NCBI GenBank assembly: GCA_964383325.1
Contig: CAYLGY010000045.1
Coordinates: forward strand, 1-21,838
DNA length: 21,838 nucleotides
Source of the DNA: CAYLGY01 sp964383325
GTDB taxonomy: Bacteria; Pseudomonadota; Alphaproteobacteria; Rhizobiales; Rhizobiaceae
Direction of reading: 5' to 3'
In this document: piece by piece, positions 1 to 7,161 of the stretch
How positions within the stretch are numbered: position 1 is the first letter of the stretch
Layout of the letters: each line of letters begins with the position of its first letter
Program-made: the position numbers and the translations under genes
Notes under the pieces: model-generated
What the model was told of the DNA's origin: nothing
Databases searched by the model: none
Seen by the model: only the letters and a program-made list of their open reading frames with translations

Positions 1-126
1 GCTACCGCTTTCCGGACAAGATCATGCGCCAGCAGGAAAACATGATCCCGGAAAGGGGCCACCGCTTTCCGGACAAGATCATGCGCCAACAGAAAATCAT
101 GATCCCGGAAATGGGCTACCGCTTTC
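1..126. repeat. 57-bp imperfect tandem repeat with internal dyad symmetry
   Basis: Two full copies (4-60 and 61-117) agree at 52 of 57 positions by eye. A third begins at 118 and matches for about 9 bases before it degenerates. Each unit holds an inverted repeat: a left arm TTTCCGG-ACAA-GATCATG and a right arm CATGATCCCGGAAA, giving a 7+7 bp stem with a 4-base bulge and a loop of about 14 bases. It lies immediately downstream of the thioesterase gene and runs into its stop codon. From memory, palindromic GATCATG/CCGGAAA-type repeats are common between genes in Rhizobiales, so this is probably a member of such a dispersed family. It may fold as a 3' stabiliser or terminator for the minus-strand gene. 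The array may extend beyond base 1. Confidence 0.8.
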
Positions 127-598
127 GCCGGATCGCAATGTGCCGCCCTGCCCGTTCGGGCCTCGGCAATTGCGCATGCGCGGCGCCAGCCGCTTCAAGC
201 CGTTCGGCGATGTCGGCGGGAAAGGGCGCCACTTTCGGGCCGGCCATGTCGACATGCAGCGTCAGGGTCTCGCAAGTCGCGGAGAGCCAGCCATCGGCAT
301 GGCGCAGTTCCTGGTAGGTATGCAGGCGCTTTTCGTCATGATCGAGCAATTGCAGCGTCACTTCCACCTGGTCGCCCCGATGAAGCTCGCGCACATAGCA
401 AAGGTGGATCTCCGCCGTGTAGGTGGTCAGCTTCCGCGCCTTGGCGTAGTCAGGGCCCAGACCCAGCTCCGCGCTGAATTCTTCGTGCCCTCGTTCGAAC
501 AACACCGTGTAATAGGCCATGTTGAGATGGCCATTATAGTCGATCCATTGCGGCTCGATCTGCATGGTGCTCGAACGGAAAGGCGCAGAGTGTCGCAT
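116..598 (-). CDS. Acyl-CoA thioesterase, hotdog fold (4HBT-like)
   Basis: This 160-residue protein looks like a single-domain hotdog-fold thioesterase of the 4-hydroxybenzoyl-CoA thioesterase superfamily, which hydrolyses acyl-CoA thioesters in the cytoplasm. The family signature is near the N-terminus: W-I-D-Y-N-G-H-L-N around residues 18-26, where the Asp (D20) occupies the usual catalytic position. It is followed by the long hotdog helix and then beta strands with a Y-x-A-E-I-H pattern. The substrate is not evident. Similar domains occur with carnitine and betaine catabolism genes in rhizobia, but no such neighbours are present. The ATG at 598 was chosen because an AGGAG sits 6 bases upstream. 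A TTG at 637 in the same frame would add 13 residues that look like the leader. The last few codons and the stop codon lie against the 57-bp repeat, and the C-terminus is basic (RRKR). Confidence 0.85.
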   Translation of the reverse strand: MRHSAPFRSSTMQIEPQWIDYNGHLNMAYYTVLFERGHEEFSAELGLGPDYAKARKLTTYTAEIHLCYVRELHRGDQVEVTLQLLDHDEKRLHTYQELRHADGWLSATCETLTLHVDMAGPKVAPFPADIAERLEAAGAAHAQLPRPERAGRHIAIRRKR

Positions 599-899
599 CC
601 TGTGCTCCTGGCTGGGAAAAAATACAAGGTCGGACAAGGAGATATCACGAAATCCGGAATCAATGGAACAGGAGCCTGAATCGGTTTGCGAACAAGCTCA
701 CGCCCCGCCGCGCGTTGAAGTGGGCCAGCCCGGCGCATGCACCGCCGGGCGGTGGCAGAAAGGAAGCCGGAGCAGGCACTTGCTGCATCCCGCTCACGGT
801 GGCAATCGGCAATTGCGCGGGCGCGGTGCAAGAAACTTGTCCACATCCGGCGCCTTTGGGGTAGAATCACTGTCAGGGCTGCCGGAAGAGAGTGCGGAA
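599..899. other. Divergent intergenic region, thioesterase / FAD oxidase
   Basis: About 300 bases without a convincing gene; open frames crossing it have no recognisable protein similarity. It must hold the promoters of both flanking, divergently transcribed genes. A perfect 8-bp GC-rich stem lies at 728-735/743-750 (GCCCGGCG / CGCCGGGC) with a 7-base loop. A promoter-like pair on the plus strand is listed separately. No promoter for the minus-strand gene could be identified with confidence. Confidence 0.6.
837..867 (+). promoter_or_regulatory. Candidate sigma-70 promoter for the FAD oxidase gene
   Basis: A TTGTCC at 837-842 and a TAGAAT at 862-867 are separated by 19 bases, slightly long for a housekeeping promoter. 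Initiation would be about 25 bases upstream of the ATG at 900. Found by eye only. Confidence 0.35.
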
Positions 900-2315
900 A
901 TGGGATTGCTGGATATTGTGACCATGGAACGGGACGAAACGCGAATCGCGCGGGCGCTGCAGCGCCTCGACCAGCGCTTCGGCGCCAGGCTGCGGACAGG
1001 CGAGGCGATCCGTCGCCAGTACAGCCACAGCACGACCTATATCCCGGCGCAACTGCCGGATGGCGTCGTCCACGTCGAATCGCGTTTCGAGGTCCAGGAG
1101 ATCGTTCGCATCTGCGCCGCCGAGCGGGTTCCGGTAATCGCATTCGGCACTGGCACTTCGCTGGAAGGCCATGTAAATGCGCCGGCGGGCGGCATCGTCA
1201 TCGACATGATGCGCCTCGACCAGGTGCTCGAGGTTCATGCCGAGGACCTGACCTGCACGGTGGAGGCGGGCGTGACCCGGGAGGCGCTCAATCACTATCT
1301 GCGCGATGTCGGCCTGTTCTTTCCGATCGATCCGGGTGCCAATGCGTCGCTGGGCGGAATGGCGGCAACGCGCGCTTCCGGAACCAATGCGGTCCGCTAC
1401 GGGACGATGCGCGAGAATGTACTGTCCGTGGAGGCGGTCCTCGCCGACGGAGAAATGATCCGGACCGGGCAGCGGGCCCGCAAGTCCGCCGCCGGCTACG
1501 ATCTGGCTCGCCTTCTCGTCGGCTCGGAAGGCACGCTGGGCATCATCACGTCGCTGACCTTGAAGCTGCACGGCATCCCGCAGGCAATTTCCGGCGGCAT
1601 CTGCCCCTTCCCGTCCGTGGCCGCGGCCTGCCAAGCCGTGACCGAAACCATCCAGACCGGAATTCCGGTCGCCCGGATCGAATTGCTCAACCAGTTGCAG
1701 ATGCGCGCGCTCCGCCTGTGGTCGAAGCAGGACTATCCCGAAACGCCTTGCCTGTTCGTCGAATTCCATGGCAGCGATGCCTCCGTGCGCGAGGATGCAC
1801 AAGCTTTCGGGGAAATTGCCGCCGATCACGGCGGCGGGCCCTTTCAATGGACCTCGGTCGAGGAGGAACGGCAGGAATTATGGAAGGCAAGGCACAACGC
1901 CTATTGGGCGGGCCTGGCGTTGCGGCCGGGCTCGACCGGCCTTGCGACCGACGTCTGCGTGCCGATCTCGCGCCTTGCCGAATGCATTGCGGAGACGGAG
2001 GCCGATCTGGAGGCGCAAGGCATGCAGGCGCCGATCGTCGGCCATGTCGGCGATGGCAATTTCCATGTCCTGCTGCTGATCGACCCCACCGACCGGAACG
2101 AGATCGACCGGGTGGAGGCCTTTGTCGAGCGGCTGAACCGCCGGGCGCTCGCCATGGATGGCACCTGCACCGGGGAGCACGGGATCGGCCAGGGCAAGCG
2201 TGGATTCATGCGCGTCGAACATGGAGATCGCAGCATTGCGGCCATGCGGGCGATCAAATCGGCGCTCGATCCGCTGAACATCCTCAATCCGGGCAAGGTC
2301 CTGCCACCGCCATGA
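900..2315 (+). CDS. FAD-linked 2-hydroxyacid dehydrogenase, D-lactate dehydrogenase type
   Basis: This 471-residue protein has the vanillyl-alcohol-oxidase layout of the GlcD/Dld/LDHD family. An FAD-binding domain (about residues 50-230) has the loop G-T-G-T-S-L-E-G-H near 83-91 and a G-S-E-G-T-L-G-I-I segment. A substrate-binding domain follows. Family hallmarks in the second half are G-H-V-G-D-G-N-F-H near 381-389, whose histidines bind metal and substrate in homologues, and G-E-H-G-I-G near 425-430. Such enzymes oxidise D-lactate or related D-2-hydroxyacids and pass electrons to cytochrome c or quinone at the membrane. The sequence most resembles the LDHD/Dld branch; glycolate oxidase subunit D is the alternative, but no glcE or glcF is adjacent. 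The ATG at 900 was chosen for the GGAAGAGAG just upstream and the typical family length. An in-frame ATG at 924 has a weaker ribosome site, and the frame extending back to 564 is non-coding leader. Confidence 0.88.
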   Translation: MGLLDIVTMERDETRIARALQRLDQRFGARLRTGEAIRRQYSHSTTYIPAQLPDGVVHVESRFEVQEIVRICAAERVPVIAFGTGTSLEGHVNAPAGGIVIDMMRLDQVLEVHAEDLTCTVEAGVTREALNHYLRDVGLFFPIDPGANASLGGMAATRASGTNAVRYGTMRENVLSVEAVLADGEMIRTGQRARKSAAGYDLARLLVGSEGTLGIITSLTLKLHGIPQAISGGICPFPSVAAACQAVTETIQTGIPVARIELLNQLQMRALRLWSKQDYPETPCLFVEFHGSDASVREDAQAFGEIAADHGGGPFQWTSVEEERQELWKARHNAYWAGLALRPGSTGLATDVCVPISRLAECIAETEADLEAQGMQAPIVGHVGDGNFHVLLLIDPTDRNEIDRVEAFVERLNRRALAMDGTCTGEHGIGQGKRGFMRVEHGDRSIAAMRAIKSALDPLNILNPGKVLPPP

Positions 2316-2406
2316 GCCTGCAGGAGCGGAAGGTGCCACGATCTCGACAATTGGGCGGAGCGTAGTAGCGTAAGGGCACGGGTCGTGCCGGAATCTTGGA
2401 GACGTC

Positions 2407-5400
2407 GTGCTGGCGAGAATCTTCGTTCTCATCGGAAGCGTGGTAGTGCTGCTCCTGACCGTGGCGCTGGTCGGACCCTATTTCATCGACTGGACCTCCT
2501 ATCGTTCCGATTTCGAGCGCGAGGCCAGCCGCATTCTCGGCCGGGACGTGACGGTTAGCGGCGCGGCGAAAGCGCGCCTTCTGCCCTTCCCTTCGATCGC
2601 ATTCACCGGCATCGAGGTGGCCAGCAGGCGGCCGGGCGAACCATGGCTGTCGATCGACAGTTTCTCCATGGACATGGAACTGGCGCCGCTGCTACGCGGC
2701 GAGCTGCTGATTGTCGACATGCGCATCGAGCGGCCCCGCGCCATGCTGGACGTCGGCGAAGACGGTCGCATCGACTGGACCCTCAACCCCGAAATCCGTC
2801 TCGATCCGCGACAGGTCGCGGCCGAGCGGATCACCCTTGTCGACGGCGAGATCGGCTTGCGGCTCGCTGCCAGCGGTCGCGAGCACCACCTGACCGGCAT
2901 CGAGGCACAATTGTCGGCGAAGATGCTCTCCGGCCCCTGGCACCTCGCTGCCACATTCGGATTCGACGGTAGGCGGCTGAGCCTGTCGGGATCGACCGGA
3001 AGCATCCAGCCGGACGGATCGATTTCGCTGCGCCTGCAGGCAAGGCCGGAGGCGGCGCCCTTCACGCTGGAAACCGAAGGCACGCTGCGGCTGGCGAAGT
3101 CCCTGGGCTATTCCGGGACCTTTCGCCTCGCCTCGCGCGCCGCCGAACGGATGTCGGAACCGTTCAGCATCAGCGTCGAGGAGCCGGATGCCGCTCCCAC
3201 CCTAGAGGCCCGAATCGCCGGCGATTTCGAACTCGATCACCTCCGTCTCGAGATCCCGGAATTCCGTCTGGAATCCGGCCCACCCGACGATCCCTACCTC
3301 GCTTTTGGCTCTGCCTATCTCGATCACGGCTTCGAGCCGCATTTCACGATCCGCCTCGAAGGCCAGCAGATGCGCCTCGATGCAGACCGTCCCGGCCGCC
3401 AGGCCGCGATGCCTTTCCAGCGCCGCCTGTCGGCCCTGCAGGTTGCGATCGCGGCCTTGCCGCATCCGGCCATTCCGGGCACGGTCGAGGTGCGGCTGCC
3501 GGCCATCGTGGCGGGCGACACGACGATCCGGCAACTCGATCTGGCCGCCGAGCCGGTCGCGGAGGGCTGGCGCATCCGCCGATTCTCGGCGCAATTGCCG
3601 GGCCGGTCGACGCTGGAGGCCGACGGCATTCTGGCAGTCGGTGACGAGGCGGAGTTTCACGGCAATCTCCTCCTCGCCGTCGCCCAGCCCTCCGGATTCG
3701 CTGCCTGGCTTTCGGAGGACGTGGACGATGCGATCCGGCGGATCGGCGCGGCGGGGCTGCAGGCGAAGGTCACGCTCAGCCAGCGGCGCCAGTCGCTGCG
3801 CGAGCTGGAACTCGTGCTCGGAAATGCCCGTTTTGGCGGCGAGATCGACCATCACGTGCCGCGCGATGCGCGTCCCTCCATGCTGTTGCGCCTGAAGGGC
3901 GGCGCGCTCGATCTCGACGGCCTGCTTGCCTTCGGCGCCCTGTTCGTGGATCGCAGCGGCGCGACGCGCCTGACGGATCACGATCTCGATTTCGAGGTGG
4001 AGGCAGGCCCGGTGCAGGCCGGGGGCATCACCGCCGCGCATGTCGATACGGCGCTGCGCCTCAAGGAAGGACGCCTCGAGATCGACCGCCTGTCCGTCGC
4101 CGACCTTGCCGGCGCGACGATCAGCGCCACCGGCCATCTGCACGGCATACCCGATCGGCCGGGCGGCATGCTGGACGCGGCAATCCTCGCCTCCGATCTC
4201 GCGCCCCTTGCCCGTTGGCTGGCAGAACGCGGCCTGTCTGGCGGGCAGGCGCAATGGCTGGAGGAACGCCTGGCCATCGATCCGGACCTGCTCGCCGATG
4301 CCAGTATCAACCTCGTTGCCAGCGCTGCCAGCAATGTGGACGGCTCGGTCGGCCTTGCCCTCAGCGCCAACGGCCTTGCCGGCGGCGGCGGCTTCACGGT
4401 GACGGGCTCGGCGACGCGTCGCGGCGACGCCTTCGAGGGGCCGGTGTCGCTGACGGCGTCGCTTCGCAATGACGACCCTGCGCGCCTGTTGGCGGCGCTT
4501 GGCCTGCCGGCCCTCTCCCTTGGATTCGAGGATCATGCGGAGATCGTCTTCAGCCTGCGCGGCGATCCGGAGGAGTCGTTGCGAGTTGAGGCTTCGCTGC
4601 GCGGCGAGTACCTGCGGGCCGGCCTTTCCGGCAACGCGGTGCGGAGCGGCGGGCGAATGATCCTGGAAGGCCGCGCCGATCTCGCCGCGGGCGACATCGA
4701 GCCATGGCTGGCATCCGGCGGGCTTTCCTTGCCGGGCGCTGGCTGGGGTATGCCGGTCGAGCTGGCGGCCAAGCTCGAACATGACGGAAGGCGCCTCAAG
4801 CTGGAAGGGATCGAGGGAAGCATTTCCGGCTCGGCCGTCGCCGGCAAGCTGGTGCTGGAACCGGGATCGGAGCGGCCGCGCATCGTCGGCGATCTCAAGG
4901 TGGAAGCGCTTGATCTCGAACCGGTCCTGGCCATGATCGCCGGCAACGGCTCGGTGCCCATGGCTGGCGAAGGCTGGACTGTCCGGCCCTTCACGGCGCA
5001 ACCGCGGCTGCCGCTCGTCGGTCAGCTTGACGTCGAGGCAGCGAGCCTCGGGCTCGGCAACGGGGTCGGCGTAGAGGATGCGCGGATGAAGCTGGCGCTT
5101 GAGGATGGCGGCCTGCGCATTCACGCGGCGACGGCAATGTTGCAGTCCGGCCGGCTGGAGGGTGATTTCGAGTTCCGGAATGATGCCGGCACCGGCTTTT
5201 TCTCGGCGCAGTTCCAGCTCGCCGGCTATCCGCTGGCGCACGCCGGCGACGGGTTCGGGGTCGAGGGAAAAGCCGACCTCTCCGCCAGCCTGACCGCCAG
5301 TGGCCGGTCATTCGAGGCCATGATCAATGCGCTGGCAGGCTCGGGCTCCGCCTCGGCCGGGGAGTTGCAGATCCATGGCCTAAATCCGGATGCCTTTGCC

Positions 5401-6264
5401 GCCATCATCGGGCTCGCAGGTGCCGGTGACAGGGAGCCCGAAGCAGTGGCGGAACTGGCGCTGGGTCCGATCCGTGGCGGGTCATTTCCAGTGCGCGACC
5501 TCAAGCTCGCTTTCACCGTCGCCAGTGGCGTTGCCCGCACCCCGACCCTGCGGCTGCAGCATCCCGGCGCGACGCTGGAAGCCGATCTCGACCTCCATCT
5601 GCCCACCCGGGCGGTCAGGGGCAACGCGCTGCTGGCCTATGCGGCGGGCCGGGATGAACTCGTCGGTGCGGAACCTGCAGTACAAATTGCGATTGGCGGC
5701 ACCGCATCATCGCCTGAAGTCGAATTTGATTCGGCTCCACTGGCGCGTTACCTCACCCGGCGCGCGCTGGAGATCGAACAGGCGCGTGTCGAGGCGGCCG
5801 AGGAGCGGCTGCTCGAGCGCCAGCGCCTGCGCCGCGAGGTCCGCTACTACAGTGCCAGGTTGAGCCAGGCAGAAACGGGGCAATCCGGCGCGCCGGCGCC
5901 CTCAGGTCCACCGGCCGGTACCGGCTCCCTTGCCGGCGACGCGTCCGCCTTGCCGGAAGAAGCAGGCTGGATCCAATTTCCTGCCGCGGAGGATCTTCCG
6001 GAAGACTTGCCTGGGCCGGAGCCGGCAGTTCCCGACCTTCCGCAATCCGGGGCCGGAGATATCGATGTCACCCTGCCTGAATTGACCGATATCATACCGG
6101 TCGCGCGCGAAAATGCGGCCCCCATGCGTCTCGTGCCCTTGCCGGAACCGCAGCCGGCACCTGCCGCCGCGGTGCCTCCACGGCCGGGGGTAGTGGGCCG
6201 CCGCCCCGCCGAGCCGCGCCCGCAGCAGCGCAGCCTGTTCGACCTGCTCATCCAGCAGCGATAG
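2407..6264 (+). CDS. AsmA-family envelope protein with extended C-terminal tail
   Basis: A 1285-residue protein with one N-terminal membrane anchor (about residues 4-25) followed by a very long periplasmic region rich in beta-strand-like alternation. The N-terminal block with D-W-T-S-Y-R and R-I-L-G-R-D-V-T-V-S-G is the AsmA domain signature. An AsmA-like C-terminal domain falls around 930-1110. AsmA-family proteins are now grouped with chorein-type bridges (YhdP, TamB, YdbH) and linked to phospholipid transport and outer-membrane integrity. The role here is inferred from the family. The end is unusual: a charged coiled-coil-like helix (about 1113-1152, many E and R) and then a Pro/Ala-rich tail of about 130 residues closing with a short hydrophobic S-L-F-D-L-L-I segment. 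The GTG at 2407 has a GGAG 5 bases upstream. The 91-base gap after the upstream gene contains a short GGCACG-GGT-CGTGCC hairpin. Confidence 0.85.
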   Translation: MLARIFVLIGSVVVLLLTVALVGPYFIDWTSYRSDFEREASRILGRDVTVSGAAKARLLPFPSIAFTGIEVASRRPGEPWLSIDSFSMDMELAPLLRGELLIVDMRIERPRAMLDVGEDGRIDWTLNPEIRLDPRQVAAERITLVDGEIGLRLAASGREHHLTGIEAQLSAKMLSGPWHLAATFGFDGRRLSLSGSTGSIQPDGSISLRLQARPEAAPFTLETEGTLRLAKSLGYSGTFRLASRAAERMSEPFSISVEEPDAAPTLEARIAGDFELDHLRLEIPEFRLESGPPDDPYLAFGSAYLDHGFEPHFTIRLEGQQMRLDADRPGRQAAMPFQRRLSALQVAIAALPHPAIPGTVEVRLPAIVAGDTTIRQLDLAAEPVAEGWRIRRFSAQLPGRSTLEADGILAVGDEAEFHGNLLLAVAQPSGFAAWLSEDVDDAIRRIGAAGLQAKVTLSQRRQSLRELELVLGNARFGGEIDHHVPRDARPSMLLRLKGGALDLDGLLAFGALFVDRSGATRLTDHDLDFEVEAGPVQAGGITAAHVDTALRLKEGRLEIDRLSVADLAGATISATGHLHGIPDRPGGMLDAAILASDLAPLARWLAERGLSGGQAQWLEERLAIDPDLLADASINLVASAASNVDGSVGLALSANGLAGGGGFTVTGSATRRGDAFEGPVSLTASLRNDDPARLLAALGLPALSLGFEDHAEIVFSLRGDPEESLRVEASLRGEYLRAGLSGNAVRSGGRMILEGRADLAAGDIEPWLASGGLSLPGAGWGMPVELAAKLEHDGRRLKLEGIEGSISGSAVAGKLVLEPGSERPRIVGDLKVEALDLEPVLAMIAGNGSVPMAGEGWTVRPFTAQPRLPLVGQLDVEAASLGLGNGVGVEDARMKLALEDGGLRIHAATAMLQSGRLEGDFEFRNDAGTGFFSAQFQLAGYPLAHAGDGFGVEGKADLSASLTASGRSFEAMINALAGSGSASAGELQIHGLNPDAFAAIIGLAGAGDREPEAVAELALGPIRGGSFPVRDLKLAFTVASGVARTPTLRLQHPGATLEADLDLHLPTRAVRGNALLAYAAGRDELVGAEPAVQIAIGGTASSPEVEFDSAPLARYLTRRALEIEQARVEAAEERLLERQRLRREVRYYSARLSQAETGQSGAPAPSGPPAGTGSLAGDASALPEEAGWIQFPAAEDLPEDLPGPEPAVPDLPQSGAGDIDVTLPELTDIIPVARENAAPMRLVPLPEPQPAPAAAVPPRPGVVGRRPAEPRPQQRSLFDLLIQQR

Positions 6265-6271
6265 AACCAGA

Positions 6272-6306
6272 GCATGATCCAGTCCGGAGAAGGGACCCGA
6301 ACGGAC
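6272..6306. repeat. Degenerate relative of the 57-bp palindromic repeat
   Basis: The convergent gap between the AsmA-family gene and the ribbon-helix-helix gene contains CATGATCC, 3 extra bases, then CCGGAGAAGGG. This aligns with the right arm of the repeat at window start (CATGATCCCGGAAAGGGG). A 5-bp GTCCG / CGGAC stem spans 6283-6305. It could be one half of a dispersed intergenic palindrome and might act as a weak bidirectional terminator. Confidence 0.4.
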
Positions 6307-6525
6307 CTATTCCTGCCGCTTCAGCTCAGCCAGTACGCGCAAGCGGATGGCGGAAGAGAGGTTCACCCCCTCAGGCCGCGCCGCATCGATCTCCGCCACC
6401 AGTTGCGCGACTGTCTGCCCCTTCTGGCGAGCGATTTGCTGCACCTCTTCGAAAAAGGCATCTTCCACCGAGAAGCTGGTCCGATGTCCGCGAATCGAAA
6501 CCGATCGCTTGCGCGGCGGCACCAT
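6307..6525 (-). CDS. Ribbon-helix-helix domain protein
   Basis: A 72-residue basic protein with the pattern of ribbon-helix-helix (MetJ/Arc-fold) proteins of the RHH_4 family found in Alphaproteobacteria. A short beta strand (R-T-S-F-S-V, about 15-20) is followed by two helices (about 21-34 and 38-48) and a C-terminal helix L-S-S-A-I-R-L-R-V-L. Such proteins usually bind DNA as dimers, but this family has no well-defined target. The gene starts 11 bases after the sspB stop and has only a weak GGCGGA ahead of its ATG, so it is probably co-transcribed with sspB and depends on coupling. The sspB-RHH pairing is, from memory, recurrent in Rhizobiales. A toxin-antitoxin antitoxin is less likely because no toxin gene is adjacent. 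Confidence 0.75.
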   Translation of the reverse strand: MVPPRKRSVSIRGHRTSFSVEDAFFEEVQQIARQKGQTVAQLVAEIDAARPEGVNLSSAIRLRVLAELKRQE

Positions 6526-6536
6526 TCCGCCGCCCG

Positions 6537-7040
6537 CTATTTGTTCTTGCGAAACGCATCCAGGGAAACGACCTCGGCGCCCTTGCCGTCCTCCCCGGCT
6601 TCTGCGTCGACCGCCTCAACCTGCGCAGCCGGCGGGTTTTCGCCCTCGTCCGTCCCGGCCGATGCTTCAGCGGGAACCAGAGCGGCCTCGACATCGAATT
6701 CGAGCTCGAAATTGACGGACGGATCATAGAATCCGCGTACGGCCGTGAATGGAATTTCCAGCTTTTCGGGAATGTCGGCGAAGGAGAGACCGACTTCGAA
6801 GCCACTATCCGTGACCTTCAGGTCCCAGTACTGATATTGCAGCACAATGGTCATCTGCTCCGGATAGCGCTCCTTCAGGCGGCTGGAGATCCGTACGCCC
6901 GGCGCACCGGTCATGAAGGTGATGAAGAAGTGATGCTCGCCCGGCAGGCCGGTGCGCGCCACCTCGGCGAGAACCTTGCGGATCACGCCGCGCAGGGCCT
7001 CCTGGGCAAGAATGTCGTAACGGATATGATCATCGGCCAT
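6537..7040 (-). CDS. sspB: SspB, ClpXP protease adaptor (alphaproteobacterial type)
   Basis: This 167-residue protein is SspB-alpha, the adaptor that binds ssrA-tagged and some native substrates and delivers them to ClpXP. The core domain (about residues 5-115) has H-F-F-I-T-F, the P-G-V-x-I-S segment and Y-P-E-Q-M-T-I-V-L-Q-Y typical of the family. It is followed by a low-complexity acidic/Ala linker and a conserved extreme C-terminus V-V-S-L-D-A-F-R-K, which matches the ClpX-docking tail. The ATG at 7040 fits the family N-terminus; the frame open upstream to 7178 overlaps uvrD and is not family-like. No strong Shine-Dalgarno sequence is visible. The gene follows uvrD after a 121-base gap with two hairpins and precedes the ribbon-helix-helix gene by 11 bases. 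Confidence 0.93.
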   Translation of the reverse strand: MADDHIRYDILAQEALRGVIRKVLAEVARTGLPGEHHFFITFMTGAPGVRISSRLKERYPEQMTIVLQYQYWDLKVTDSGFEVGLSFADIPEKLEIPFTAVRGFYDPSVNFELEFDVEAALVPAEASAGTDEGENPPAAQVEAVDAEAGEDGKGAEVVSLDAFRKNK

Positions 7041-7087
7041 GGATGTAGTTACCGGCAGTTTCGAGCTTCGCGCAAGGGGCTGTAGAA

Positions 7088-7104
7088 CCTTTCCTGCGGA
7101 AAGG
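7088..7104 (-). other. Short perfect hairpin in the sspB leader
   Basis: CCTTTCC and GGAAAGG form a perfect 7-bp stem around a 3-base loop, about 50 bases upstream of the sspB start. There is no U-tract. It could be a weak terminator for uvrD, an RNA stability element or a chance structure. Confidence 0.35.
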
Positions 7105-7116
7105 GAAGCGGTTTGA

Positions 7117-7155
7117 TGGCGGGGATTTTTCCCGCTGGCAAGAGAAATCCCGCCA
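7117..7155 (-). terminator. Candidate uvrD terminator hairpin
   Basis: Immediately downstream of the uvrD stop, TGGCGGGGATTT and AAATCCCGCCA form an 11-bp stem with one bulged base and a loop of about 16 bases. It lacks a following U-run, so intrinsic termination is uncertain, but its position suits the end of the uvrD transcript. Confidence 0.4.
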
Positions 7156-7161
7156 GCCCCG

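Noticed and set aside
1..126. CRISPR-like repeat array
   Set aside because: Only about two direct copies with no unique spacers between them, and no cas genes nearby; it is a tandem repeat.
737..2365. Alternative plus-strand frame overlapping the FAD oxidase
   Set aside because: Arg-rich translation with no family signature; the frame from 900 carries the full oxidase signature set.
2375..2389. GGCACG-GGT-CGTGCC hairpin before the AsmA-family gene
   Set aside because: Only 6 bp in a high-GC background with no T-tract; too weak to call a terminator or operator.
3202..5241. 679-codon open frame antisense to the AsmA-family gene
   Set aside because: Complementary-frame artefact of GC-rich coding sequence; Arg/Gln/His-rich translation without any family pattern, while the sense frame has a clear one.
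6307..6525. Antitoxin of a toxin-antitoxin pair
   Set aside because: The ribbon-helix-helix gene has no adjacent toxin; its neighbour is sspB, a housekeeping gene.
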